The translations under genes were made by a program, and so were the position numbers. Source: Oceanobacter kriegii DSM 6294 (GTDB lineage: Bacteria > Pseudomonadota > Gammaproteobacteria > Pseudomonadales > Oceanobacteraceae). Taken from it: a stretch of DNA of 64,000 nt. A model generated the notes under the pieces. It did not search any database. It saw only the letters and a program-made list of their open reading frames with translations, and was not told the origin of the DNA. Location of the stretch: contig NZ_KE383931.1 in assembly GCF_000422845.1 (NCBI RefSeq), forward strand, positions 654,699-718,698, in the 5' to 3' direction. Below, in pieces: positions 1 to 9,283 of this stretch; the first letter of the stretch is position 1; every line of letters begins with the position of its first letter.

Positions 1-196
1 TCAGAACATTAAGCATCAGGTTCATAATGTCGCCCGGCAGCACCAGCTCGTTGCTGCTGCCAGAGCTACCTTGAATGGTCATCCGAACCCGATCATCATC
101 GGAATAATTGGACAACGCCTGCGCCAGCACCCGACTGGAGTCCTTAGCCTGCTCACTGTCTTCAGCAGTCGGCAGGAATACCACTTCTGCGCCCAT
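1..196 (-). CDS. Partial antitoxin-like / small DNA-binding protein, N-terminal part only
   Basis: The first 65 residues of a minus-strand gene that runs off the left edge. It starts at the ATG at 196, with an AGGGG Shine-Dalgarno about 8 bases upstream. The visible part begins MGAEVVFLPT and ends in an LPGDIMNLMLNVL-like stretch. A short N-terminal arm followed by an 'LP..h..hh..hL' segment resembles the front of excisionase-type HTH antitoxins that are normally followed by a toxin gene. The HTH itself would lie outside the window, so this is a guess from the N-terminus alone. A toxin partner, if present, would also be beyond position 1. Confidence 0.45.
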   Translation of the reverse strand, partial: MGAEVVFLPTAEDSEQAKDSSRVLAQALSNYSDDDRVRMTIQGSSGSSNELVLPGDIMNLMLNVL

Positions 197-322
197 TGGA
201 TTAACCCCTGTTTTTCTGATTTTACAGCACGTTACTCACGTCGTCAGATCAGATTAAACGAAATAAACGAAACAGCAAGTAATCTACTCGAATGTGAACT
301 ACTGAGGCAGTAATCAATATCG

Positions 323-1699
323 TCAAATTTCAGCAGGCAAAGCGTCCAACACCTGCTCGACTTGGGAAGGCTCTCTTCGTTGTTCTCGTATGCTATTGGA
401 CTCACGAAAATCCCGGGCTTCTGCAGTCACAACGAACTCGGCATCGGGAGAAACTCTTAACACCTCTTCTCGTATTTCGTTCAGGGTTACGCTAAAGAAC
501 TCTTTCCGGTTGTTAACGAGGTTCAACCTTTTATGATCGAATGAACGATGCAGTAGGCTCTCGAGAGCTGGAGCATCATCACTGTAAATCATCGCATGCA
601 CATCAAATACAAAGGGGACACTGGCATCACCTAACTCTTTGACCCGATCCAATGGCTCTAGCCTTCGTGTCATACCGATTTTGTAAACATTTTCCCCAAA
701 AGAGCCGATGTTAGAAATGACGTATACATGTCCGGACTTCGTCTGTTGAGCCATCGATAATGCTCTTTCACTTTGTGCGTGAGCCGCTCGTAATTCTTCA
801 TCCAAGAGAGCAATTTGTTCATTCAGCTGAGCTAATTTCTCTCCAGCAGCCCTATTCGCCTGCTCTTTGGCCTTTGCCAATAGCTTCGCAAAGCGTTCTT
901 CTTCTTTGAGTGCTTTTTCTCTTTCCTGATCGAGCTTCGCCTCTTCACGCATTTGACGTCTAATCTCAGCCTGCTCCTCTTTAACAGCCTGCTTTTTCTC
1001 TGCAAATTCATGAGCAAGTCGGAGCTCGTTGAGTTTGAGGTCCAAGTATTGCTGAGTGATAACAACGCTATTGGTGTCATTCAGCTTATTGATTGATTCA
1101 AAGGCCTTTTTGATACGTTCTTCCATACGCAGTATGTTGTTCCAACTAACGGATGAAATCGATGAATCACATTCGTTGTTAAATGCCCTGGCTGCAATTT
1201 TGACTGCCTTTCTGGCAAGTGCTCTACCTTTCGTTCGGCTACCTTCTACAGTCCATTCCGCAGTGCAGTAGATGCCTTGACCATTGGAAAGCAGCTCTTT
1301 TTGAATTTCTCGTACTCGCCGCCTCTCTTCCTTATATTCATCTGGAGTATCAAAATCGAAATGGGGCTCGTAGAACCCAAGCTCAGCTGATTCAATTCGT
1401 TCGTCATAAATTGCCACTTCGCGAATCAATTTTTGCAGCAACGACCTCTTTTCTTTGTAGCTTTGGCGAACCCCCTCTATATCTTTCAGTAGTCGATCCT
1501 TAGTGACTCGACAGGCTTCTACTTCAGCCTCAATATCAGTGACAGATTCAAAACGTTTTTCTACCTCATCCAAGGCATATGACTTATCACTTAAGGTCTT
1601 TCTGAGCTTTGTCAGAGCCGTCAAAGCTAAAATTAATCCCACCAAAGTGATGCCCAATAACACTGCACCGTATACCTGCTGCTGTTCTGTCAGCTCCAT
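323..1699 (-). CDS. Membrane-anchored DUF4041 / GIY-YIG (T5orf172-type) nuclease-like protein
   Basis: 458 residues. One transmembrane segment lies near residues 9-30. A coiled coil follows, then a DUF4041-like middle region, then a long charged coiled coil (about 200-320). The C-terminal domain of about 100 residues starts GHVYVISN and continues with YKIGMTRR, the two strands and the Arg of the GIY-YIG fold. A later ALESLLHRSF...KEFF segment is typical of the T5orf172/Bro-N-linked branch. Such proteins are common in phages and genomic islands; their cellular role is not established. The gene looks more AT-rich than the housekeeping genes to its right, which suggests transfer (not computed). 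It stands alone between the antitoxin-like gene and a 630-base spacer. Confidence 0.75.
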   Translation of the reverse strand: MELTEQQQVYGAVLLGITLVGLILALTALTKLRKTLSDKSYALDEVEKRFESVTDIEAEVEACRVTKDRLLKDIEGVRQSYKEKRSLLQKLIREVAIYDERIESAELGFYEPHFDFDTPDEYKEERRRVREIQKELLSNGQGIYCTAEWTVEGSRTKGRALARKAVKIAARAFNNECDSSISSVSWNNILRMEERIKKAFESINKLNDTNSVVITQQYLDLKLNELRLAHEFAEKKQAVKEEQAEIRRQMREEAKLDQEREKALKEEERFAKLLAKAKEQANRAAGEKLAQLNEQIALLDEELRAAHAQSERALSMAQQTKSGHVYVISNIGSFGENVYKIGMTRRLEPLDRVKELGDASVPFVFDVHAMIYSDDAPALESLLHRSFDHKRLNLVNNRKEFFSVTLNEIREEVLRVSPDAEFVVTAEARDFRESNSIREQRREPSQVEQVLDALPAEI

Positions 1700-2329
1700 G
1701 ACTGCCTCTCCTTTTCACGAAAAATCAATTCAGCTTGCAACTGGATACCACATCATCGGAGAAAGTAGCTGTACACCTTCCGCTACTACAACCCACTCCA
1801 TCAGCAAGCAAACTACACATAAACTAACATGGCCGGGCTAAACACCCATTACATCGCTGCTGTTCTGACGCTCCACTCAGCTCCGGCCATAAGTTTTTGT
1901 CTCGCGTTATTAATTTCCCGGCTTTTCAGGGCCTGAATACCCTCTACTTTTCAAGCAGTTCACCATGGCTATTTTTCAGTTAGGGAAACAGGCAATCATT
2001 TTCAGCGGTGCGCTGGCACGTATGGTTGCGTTTGTGTGGCGCATTTCAGGCCAGGTTTGTCAGTATCGTCAATAAGTCACAGGGGTTTGTCAGGCCAGTT
2101 CAGTGGCAGCAGGTGGCGGTCTTTACGTTTCAAAATTGATAACGATTCGTTTTGGGTTGGCAGGCTGTTTTCTGTCGGCGGGCTTTTCTAGCATCGAAAA
2201 GGTGATAAGCCTGCCGGATGCAGTGGTCGATACGCCGTTCTGCTCCAGCGGCGATCCTGGTTAGCCGTCGGTCTTCGACGCTGACTACGCATTTTAATAA
2301 CAACAAAGACAACTTCGCTGGAGCCTGCA
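1700..2329. other. Gene-free spacer upstream of the tannase-like gene
   Basis: No convincing gene. It holds the promoter side of the DUF4041 gene (minus) and of the esterase gene (plus). The only small plus-strand frame with a start in a plausible place is 1965-2075 (36 codons), for which I see no family or clear ribosome binding site. Confidence 0.4.
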
Positions 2330-4096
2330 ATGACTCAGTCCAATGCCAACCTGTTGGGGGCCTTGTCCTCCATCCATTCCTCAAACCCGTTTGCGTTTGC
2401 CAAGCCTCTGGCGGTCGCGGTGCTGTCTGCTTCCCTGTTGATGGGGTGTGGTAGTGATGACGACAACGACAATACCAGTTCGGTGGTTGCCGATGCGGAA
2501 GACACTGCCCTGGCGTTTGATGCCACCGATTACACCACGGTGAATGTCACGGTCGATGGTGAGTCGGTTGCTGTTCGCCAGTACCGCATTGTGTATGTGG
2601 CCAACCCGCTAGCTGCCGGTTCATCTTCTACCCGCTTTGGCCAGCCACTGGAAATTACCGACCCCTATACCTTTCAGACCATGATTGTGTCGGTGCCGGA
2701 AAGTGCGCTGGAAGATCAGCAAACGGCGCTGTATTTCATGGTTAACAATGGCGGCTGGTTCAACAGTCCGGTTGCAACCGATGTCTCGGATGGCGCGGAG
2801 TTTGTCAGCGATTCAGATACCGACAACGTTGGCGCCGCATTGAAAGCCGGATACGTGCTGGTGGATGTGGGCACCCGCAGTCGCGGTGCCCGTGGGGTGA
2901 ATGGCGATTGGATTGGTAAAGCACCGGCTCCTGTTGTCGACGCCAAGGCCGCCATTCGTTATTTGCGTTTGAACGACGCTGCGATGCCGGGCTCGGCAGA
3001 ACGCATTGTGGTTACCGGCACCAGTGGCGGTGGCGGTTTGACCTCTGCGGTTGCAGCCAGCGGTAACAGCGCCGACTACCTGCCGTTCCTCAGTGCCATT
3101 GGCGCAGCCGGTGTCACCGGCGCTGACGACACACTGGCCAGCACCATTAACGACGATGTGTTCGCCGCCGTGGCTTACTGCCCGATTAACAACCTTGGTA
3201 ATGCCGACGCCGGTTACGAGTGGCAGTACAACGCCATTCGCAGCGATGACAACACCGGCGCATTAAACGGTGTCGCCTACTCCGAAGGCCCACAGCCTGC
3301 GGCTTCCAGTGCCATTGCCGCCATGTTCCCGGATTATCTGGCCGGTCTGGGGCTGACCAACGCCGACGGTACAGCGCTGACCGCAGACACCATCAACGAC
3401 GAAACCGTTGCCTTCCTGAAAGAGGAAATTGAGCGCCAGATTGCAGCGGGTACGGCAGTGCCAGCCTTTGGCGAAAACTTTGAGGTTACCCAACGCGGTA
3501 CCACCTACAGCATTCCCAACGACTGGCTGACGCTGAACGGATCAGGCACCACGGCCACCGTCGCAGAGATCGACTTTGAGAAGTTCCTGACCTTCGTCAC
3601 CACGCCAATCAGCCTGAAAACCGTGGTGGCGTTCGACGCAGGGGCCGTCACCGGCAATCCGAGCATCAGTGGCGAAACCAATCTGTTCGGCAGCGACAGT
3701 TACGAGTATTCCAACTTTATTGAGTGGAGCTGGAACAACAACGAAGTTCAGGCCGATGGCTCTGGCCCGGACGACACGGGCATGGAGTGGGATGAGTACA
3801 TCGCCAGTGAGTATGGCAGTGAACTCGCAACCCAGTTGAAGCTGATTAACCCATTGGAATATCTGGGCACCGATGCTGACACCGCGCCTTACTGGTACGT
3901 GCGCCACGGCATGATCGACCGCGATACCGCGTTTGCGATGCAAACCCTGCTGTATCAGGCCATTCGTAATGATGATTCGGTGCAGGATGTGAACTTCGCC
4001 TTCCCGTATCTGGTACCGCATTCCGGTAACTACGATGTGCAAGAAGCCTTCAGCTGGATCGCTGATACCCTGGCCGCGGCCAACAGCGCGGAGTAA
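2330..4096 (+). CDS. Subtype B tannase / feruloyl-esterase-like lipoprotein
   Basis: 588 residues. The N-terminus ends in a lipobox (LLMGC, Cys40) followed by an Asp-rich linker, so the mature protein is probably an outer-membrane or periplasmic lipoprotein. The alpha/beta-hydrolase nucleophile elbow is GTSGGG with Ser232. An acid candidate sits in RHGMIDRDT (Asp530 or Asp532) and the His in VPHSGNYD (His564). That Ser/Asp/His layout and the 'RHG..DRDT' block match subtype B tannases, which hydrolyse galloyl or other phenolic esters. The substrate here is inferred only. A GGAG-like ribosome site precedes the ATG. It is transcribed alone and converges with the GGDEF/EAL gene. Confidence 0.72.
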   Translation: MTQSNANLLGALSSIHSSNPFAFAKPLAVAVLSASLLMGCGSDDDNDNTSSVVADAEDTALAFDATDYTTVNVTVDGESVAVRQYRIVYVANPLAAGSSSTRFGQPLEITDPYTFQTMIVSVPESALEDQQTALYFMVNNGGWFNSPVATDVSDGAEFVSDSDTDNVGAALKAGYVLVDVGTRSRGARGVNGDWIGKAPAPVVDAKAAIRYLRLNDAAMPGSAERIVVTGTSGGGGLTSAVAASGNSADYLPFLSAIGAAGVTGADDTLASTINDDVFAAVAYCPINNLGNADAGYEWQYNAIRSDDNTGALNGVAYSEGPQPAASSAIAAMFPDYLAGLGLTNADGTALTADTINDETVAFLKEEIERQIAAGTAVPAFGENFEVTQRGTTYSIPNDWLTLNGSGTTATVAEIDFEKFLTFVTTPISLKTVVAFDAGAVTGNPSISGETNLFGSDSYEYSNFIEWSWNNNEVQADGSGPDDTGMEWDEYIASEYGSELATQLKLINPLEYLGTDADTAPYWYVRHGMIDRDTAFAMQTLLYQAIRNDDSVQDVNFAFPYLVPHSGNYDVQEAFSWIADTLAAANSAE

Positions 4097-4141
4097 TCTG
4101 TTTACCAGCGACACCCAGAGACCCTAACCAGGCAAGTTCTG

Positions 4142-4174
4142 AACGGTCAGCGCCGCTTATTGGCCCTGACCGTT
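4142..4174. terminator. Hairpin between convergent genes
   Basis: AACGGTCAG (4142-4150) and CTGACCGTT (4166-4174) form a 9-bp perfect stem around a 15-base loop. It overlaps the stop codon of the minus-strand GGDEF/EAL gene and lies just after the plus-strand esterase gene. There is a short T run on the plus strand only. Confidence 0.5.
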
Positions 4175-7100
4175 TTGGCGACCACGAAATGGAATCACCG
4201 ACGGGTAGTATTTGTTCTCAAAGTCTTGTGGGAACAGGGGCTTGTCGTAGTAGTAGCCCTGCACCGTGTCACAGCCTTTGCGGCGCAGGATTTCAGACTG
4301 TTTCAGGGTTTCTACCCCTTCGGCCGTCACGGTCAAATCGAGGCTTTTGCCCAACGCAATCACCGCCATCACAATTTGCTCGCTGCCGCTGTCTTCCGCC
4401 AGTTCGGTAATGAACGACTTGTCGATCTTGAGTTTGTCCACCGGCAAGCGACGCAAATACGCCAGCGACGAATACCCGGTGCCAAAGTCATCAATAGCCA
4501 ACGTGATGCCACGGCTGCGCAGTTCCTGCAGTTCTTCCAGAGCCGAGTTGGCCCGTTGCATGATGAAGTCTTCGGTAATTTCCAGCTCAATGTCGGCGCC
4601 GTCACAGCCCGTGTCTCGCAGAATATCAATCACTTCAGAAGCAAACTGACCTTTTTCCAGGCGGGTGCCAGAGAGATTAATGGCCACGCGCCCAAAGCGG
4701 ATATCGCGGTCGCGCCAGCTCTTGGCTTGTTCGCACGCCGTGCGTAGCACCCAATGCTCCAGCGAGGCCAGCAAGCCGGTTTTTTCAGCCACCGGCAAGA
4801 AGTCCCCCGGAGGCACCACACCCAGCTCCGGGTGACGCCAGCGCACCAGCGCTTCAACCCCACACAGTTTGCCGGTACTCAGGTCGATTTGCGGCTGATA
4901 GCTGAGGAACAACTCGCGGTTCTGAATGGCTCGATGCAGTTCATAATCGAGTTTCAGCAATTTGGCGGAGTGCTGGCTAACATCGTCACTGCTGAAGCAA
5001 TGGGTGTTTTTGCCAGCGTCCTTGGCCTGATACATGGCACCGTCGGCTTTCCGCAGCAGGGTTTCGTAATCTTCTCCATCGTCCGGATAAATGCAGATCC
5101 CGGCACTGGCGGTCACCCGTACGGTTTCGGCTTTGATATTGAAAGGCACGTCGAGCTTGTCGAGCAGTTTGTCGGTCAGGCGAATCACGTCGTCAACATC
5201 GTGAATATCCTGCAACAGCACCACAAATTCATCACCCCCCAAACGGGCCACCAGGTCTTCACGACGCAGCTCGGTACGAATCAGCTCAGCCACCTTGATC
5301 AACAGCTGATCTCCCGCATGGTGACCGAGGCCGTCGTTAACGTATTTGAAGTTGTCGAGGTCGATAAACAGCATGGCAAAGCGCATACGACGCCGCTCCG
5401 CCCGGGCAATTGCTTGCTCAACCGACTCAGCAAACAGCACCCGGTTAGGCAAGCCCGTCAGCGTATCGTGATGGGCCAGCTGCTCCAGCTTGCGTTGGTT
5501 GGCCTTGATGTCGGAGATATCGATAAACGAGTACAGACAATGACAGGACGCCATCGGCGAGTGCATGCCAACGCTGTCGTCCTCCACATGGCTAACCGAC
5601 AACCGAATTGGAAACAGCTCGCCGTTCTTGCGTTTGGCAAAGTGCTCACCGGTCCAGCGTTTATCCCCCTTCTCGACCTTGAAGTGGTCGCGCTGCTCTT
5701 CCGAGCCGCCCAGGAAGATGCTGGCTCCCTGACCGATGATGTCGTTGCGGTCAAAGCCGGTAAGGTCCAGAAACGCCTGGTTCACATGCTCGATACAGTA
5801 CTCGGTGTCGGTAATGACCATGGCTTCGCCAGAGTCCTGAAAAGCACGGGCAAAGTTACGCAGTTCTTTTTCGCTGTGCAGGCGCTGACTGATGTCCATC
5901 ACGGTTGCCGATACTTCCAGCTCACCGTCCATGTCCACCGGGCTCAGGCTGATTTCGAGTGGGATCTTGTGGCCCTGCTTGTGCCTGCCGTATACATGGC
6001 GGTCGTTAACGATCGACAGTCGCGACGGCTGCTGCAAGTAATCGTGCCGCATTCGCTGATGCGCCTTGCGCCCATGCTCGGGAATCAACACTTCCACTTG
6101 TTGACCCACCAGCTCACCTTCGTGATACCCGAACATGCTGTTCAGCGCCGGGTTAGCCAGGACGATTACGCCGTGATTATCAACAATCAGAATGCCGTTG
6201 ATGCTGCTTTCCACCAGGTTTTGCGCCCGTGCGCGTACCTTCAGAAGGTCGCTGGTCATTTGTCGCAAACGCTCGGAAATTTCCAGTCGGGCACTGGTTT
6301 GACGATGATGATGACGGGAGTGCAGCAGCGCCATTGCCAGTAAACACAACAGCAATGTCACCGGCGTACTGACCATCAAAATGGAACGGCAGATTTGCCA
6401 TTGCATGGCCGTCAGGGTCTCGGCCGATACAAACCGCACCAGTTTTACCCGAGGTGCGTTGGCGGCATTCGCCAGCGCCACGGTCGACCAGGTCCACAGG
6501 TTGTCGCGCTCCAGTAAGCCATCGTTTTGCATCCAGATGGTTTCCCAAGCCTCCGGGTAGCTCTGCCCCAGCCGCTGCGGCTGGTCGAACATAAAGCCCC
6601 ATTCCTGCTCGCTGCTAAAACCGCGTAAGTAATCACCGCTGGTATTCAGCACCAGGCCTGTAGAGACGGTTTCCGGGGTGTCCGGATTGATTTGCAGAGG
6701 GTCGATTTGCTGGTTAATGACCACAATGCCACGGCCCACACCATTGTTGTCGAACACCCGTATGGCAAGCCGCACCATCGGGCGGAAAGGCTGTTCTACA
6801 CGGCCGTTTTCCATGTTCAGGTCGATGTCCGAGAAATACACCTGGCCACGCAGTAACTGGATGGTTTCCGAGAAGTAGTAACGCGATGATTTATCTTGTA
6901 GCTCGCCATCGGGCAGAGACAATACCTCGCGACCAAAGCGCTGCAAGCGGACTTGCTCTCGGCCGCTTTCGTCGAGCCAGCGTACCTGATGGAATTGCGG
7001 ATGACGAGTGATGATCTCGCGCAGCATCGGCGTGACCAGAGGCTCGGGATGAGACTCGGCCAGAGCGGCCGAAAATCTGGCTTCCCCCGACAGCGACTCC

Positions 7101-7300
7101 AGAATGTTGACCGCCCCTTGCAGGTAACCTTCAAACCGCGCCGACATGCTCAGCACCTGAGCGTGCTCGCGGGATACCAGTTCCTGAGCTTCCTGATGCA
7201 GCTGCAAGCGACCGATGGTCCAGCTACTGAGTGCACCCACAGCGATCAAGCTAACAACCGCGACGACCATCTGCTTGCGCAATGTCATAAACGTCCTCAT
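4157..7300 (-). CDS. Membrane sensor with PAS-PAS-GGDEF-EAL (cyclic-di-GMP metabolism)
   Basis: 1047 residues. A first transmembrane helix (about 8-30) is followed by a periplasmic region of about 280 residues of the double-CACHE type and a second helix (about 308-330). Two PAS domains follow (about 350-470 and 480-600), then a GGDEF domain with an intact GGDEF motif near 687, and an EAL domain with GVEALVRW near 815 plus DDFGTGYSSL and GVET motifs. Both catalytic signatures are present, so it could make and/or degrade c-di-GMP; one half may act mainly as a regulator. The periplasmic part would sense an unknown ligand. It is transcribed alone on the minus strand. Confidence 0.9.
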   Translation of the reverse strand: MRTFMTLRKQMVVAVVSLIAVGALSSWTIGRLQLHQEAQELVSREHAQVLSMSARFEGYLQGAVNILESLSGEARFSAALAESHPEPLVTPMLREIITRHPQFHQVRWLDESGREQVRLQRFGREVLSLPDGELQDKSSRYYFSETIQLLRGQVYFSDIDLNMENGRVEQPFRPMVRLAIRVFDNNGVGRGIVVINQQIDPLQINPDTPETVSTGLVLNTSGDYLRGFSSEQEWGFMFDQPQRLGQSYPEAWETIWMQNDGLLERDNLWTWSTVALANAANAPRVKLVRFVSAETLTAMQWQICRSILMVSTPVTLLLCLLAMALLHSRHHHRQTSARLEISERLRQMTSDLLKVRARAQNLVESSINGILIVDNHGVIVLANPALNSMFGYHEGELVGQQVEVLIPEHGRKAHQRMRHDYLQQPSRLSIVNDRHVYGRHKQGHKIPLEISLSPVDMDGELEVSATVMDISQRLHSEKELRNFARAFQDSGEAMVITDTEYCIEHVNQAFLDLTGFDRNDIIGQGASIFLGGSEEQRDHFKVEKGDKRWTGEHFAKRKNGELFPIRLSVSHVEDDSVGMHSPMASCHCLYSFIDISDIKANQRKLEQLAHHDTLTGLPNRVLFAESVEQAIARAERRRMRFAMLFIDLDNFKYVNDGLGHHAGDQLLIKVAELIRTELRREDLVARLGGDEFVVLLQDIHDVDDVIRLTDKLLDKLDVPFNIKAETVRVTASAGICIYPDDGEDYETLLRKADGAMYQAKDAGKNTHCFSSDDVSQHSAKLLKLDYELHRAIQNRELFLSYQPQIDLSTGKLCGVEALVRWRHPELGVVPPGDFLPVAEKTGLLASLEHWVLRTACEQAKSWRDRDIRFGRVAINLSGTRLEKGQFASEVIDILRDTGCDGADIELEITEDFIMQRANSALEELQELRSRGITLAIDDFGTGYSSLAYLRRLPVDKLKIDKSFITELAEDSGSEQIVMAVIALGKSLDLTVTAEGVETLKQSEILRRKGCDTVQGYYYDKPLFPQDFENKYYPSVIPFRGRQNGQGQ

Positions 7301-7503
7301 CGTCCCTGTCCTTCGGCAAGATGCCGGGAGTCTTGTGGGGCTCGCCTGGCACGCTCACAACAGCTTGAAACTGTCAGAGCAATCAAAAGAGCCCCGAAGG
7401 GTCATCCTTGCAGTAAAGAACAGGGAGAGAGGAAGTCCAAGTGCCAGTCACAACTGGCAGGCAGCAACTGGCTGATTGGCCTTATCTGGTTAGCCTTGTC
7501 TGT

Positions 7504-8994
7504 TTAGCCTTTAGCAGGACTCATCTGATGCACCAGCTGACCCAGGGTGCGCAAGGCTTCTTCCAGCTTGTCGTTCCAGGGCACCGCGATGTTAAGACGC
7601 AGGTAGTGGTCAAAACGATCGCTGTTTGAGAACAGACTGCCTGGAACCACGGTAATGGAACGCTCACGAGCCAGGTGATAGAGCTTGGTCGAGTCGATAC
7701 CGTCAGGTAGCTGAATCCACAGGCAGTAACCGCCGTTGGGGCATGAGATCAGGGTTTCTTCCGGGAAGAAGCGGCGAATCTCCAATTTGAAACGGGCGAA
7801 GTTCTCAGTGATAACCTGCCGCAGCTTACGCAAATGACGGTCGTAGTGGCCGTGCTGCAAATACGACTGCACCGCATATTGCGACAAGGTACTGGCCGAG
7901 AAGGTGGTGAAAGTCTGTTCTTTCACCACTTGTTTGAAGTGCCGCCCCGGCAAACACCAGCCCAACCGCAAACCGGCCGACAGGGTTTTCGAGAACGAGC
8001 TGCAATACATCACCCGTCCATCGGTGTCCCAGGCTTTCAGCGCCGAAAAAGCACCGTCTGCAGCGCGGGCGCTGTTTGGCCCTTTATCGCCAATAAACGC
8101 CAACTCACCGTAAATATCGTCTTCCAGCAAATCGATGTCGTAACGACGGGCCAGCGACACCAATTGCTTCTGCCGTGCCACCGGAATAATCGAACCGTGT
8201 GGGTTGGAAAACCGCGCCGTCAACAGCACGACCTTGATCGGCCACTGGCTCAGCGCCAGCTCCAACGCTTCCACGCTCATGCCGGTTTGCGGGTCGGTCG
8301 GAATTTCCAACACTTTCAGGCCCAGCAATTCCGCCAGCTGCAAAAAGCCGTAATAACACGGTGACTCGACCGCCAGCAGGTCGCCCGGCTTGGTGGCGGC
8401 GCGCAAACACAAGGTCAGCGCTTCAACGCAACCGTGCGTTACCACGATTTCGCTGGCGCCACAGTGCACGCCAGCATCGCGCATGCGCACTGCCAGCTGC
8501 TGCCGCAAAGCCGGATAGCCCGGCGAAAACTGATACTGCAACACTTCGTCAATGTGGTAACGCGCCGCTTTCTGAATGTGCTGCTGCAACTGCCGTTGAG
8601 GCATCAGCGAATCTTCAGGAATCGTTGCCCCAAGGTTCACCATGCTGGGCGTTTTCAACTCGTCCAACAGCTCGGTAATCAGCTCGACCTTGGTGACTTT
8701 GGTAGGGGTTTTCTCCGGCTCAGACACTGGTAGCCGCGGTTCACCTTCCGGGTCGTTGGCGGCAAATGCCGACCGTACGTAATAACCGGATTGCGGCCGA
8801 GCCTGTAACCAGCCCTGATCTTCCAGCCAGGCGTACGCCTGCGACACCGTGGAAATGCTGACGCCTTTCTGGGCACTCATTTTACGGACACTGGGAATCT
8901 TGTGGCCGACCGGAAACACGCCAGACTGAATGTCAGCGGCAAGGCTATCGGCCAGTTGAAGGTAAAGCGGTTTTTCCAGTGTACGTTCCAGCAT
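7504..8994 (-). CDS. MocR-type (GntR-HTH / PLP aminotransferase fold) transcriptional regulator
   Basis: 496 residues. The N-terminal winged helix (about 1-75) has GntR features: IPSVRKMSAQKGVS, and STVSQAYAWLE for the recognition helix. A linker leads into a fold-type I aminotransferase domain with the PLP lysine in SSFSKTLSAGLR. MocR proteins sense PLP-linked amines and usually control a divergent neighbour. Here the divergent neighbour is the membrane protein at 9284, and a perfect inverted repeat lies between them at 9135-9195. The family is well supported; the effector and target are inference. Confidence 0.88.
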   Translation of the reverse strand: MLERTLEKPLYLQLADSLAADIQSGVFPVGHKIPSVRKMSAQKGVSISTVSQAYAWLEDQGWLQARPQSGYYVRSAFAANDPEGEPRLPVSEPEKTPTKVTKVELITELLDELKTPSMVNLGATIPEDSLMPQRQLQQHIQKAARYHIDEVLQYQFSPGYPALRQQLAVRMRDAGVHCGASEIVVTHGCVEALTLCLRAATKPGDLLAVESPCYYGFLQLAELLGLKVLEIPTDPQTGMSVEALELALSQWPIKVVLLTARFSNPHGSIIPVARQKQLVSLARRYDIDLLEDDIYGELAFIGDKGPNSARAADGAFSALKAWDTDGRVMYCSSFSKTLSAGLRLGWCLPGRHFKQVVKEQTFTTFSASTLSQYAVQSYLQHGHYDRHLRKLRQVITENFARFKLEIRRFFPEETLISCPNGGYCLWIQLPDGIDSTKLYHLARERSITVVPGSLFSNSDRFDHYLRLNIAVPWNDKLEEALRTLGQLVHQMSPAKG

Positions 8995-9134
8995 GAGGGT
9001 GTCCTGAATAACAAAAGAGTCAGCGTCGGGCTCTGTATTGAGGGGGTATTCCGCAATAAAAGAACCGCGCCGTAACGGCTGTCCTGAGTGGTTGAAAAGT
9101 ATGTCAACAGCATACGCCTGGGGCTTGAAGCATG

Positions 9135-9195
9135 ACCAGTACAGTTTGTTGCTTTTTGGCCAGTTCAGTTAACTGTTACGTCATTCTGTACTGGT
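9135..9195. promoter_or_regulatory. Inverted repeat, probable operator of the divergent MocR regulator
   Basis: ACCAGTACAG (9135-9144) is matched exactly in inverted orientation by CTGTACTGGT (9186-9195). Between the arms is a second, self-complementary site, CAGTTAACTG (9166-9175). Centre-to-centre spacing of the outer arms is 51 bases, close to five helical turns, which suits a dimeric regulator contacting two half sites on one face of the DNA. Confidence 0.55.
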
Positions 9196-9283
9196 ATTTC
9201 CCCTTGATTCTGCCGCTAACCGCAACAGTTGCGCTATTGGATACTGTGATCGTCCCATGATCATTCGCTCACAGGAGGGCGCC

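Noticed and set aside
1965..2075. Small plus-strand frame of 36 codons
   Set aside because: Good position but no ribosome site, no recognisable family and a length expected by chance.
2140..2165. Possible Fur box near GATAACGATTC
   Set aside because: Too few matches to the 19-bp consensus and no iron-related gene next to it.
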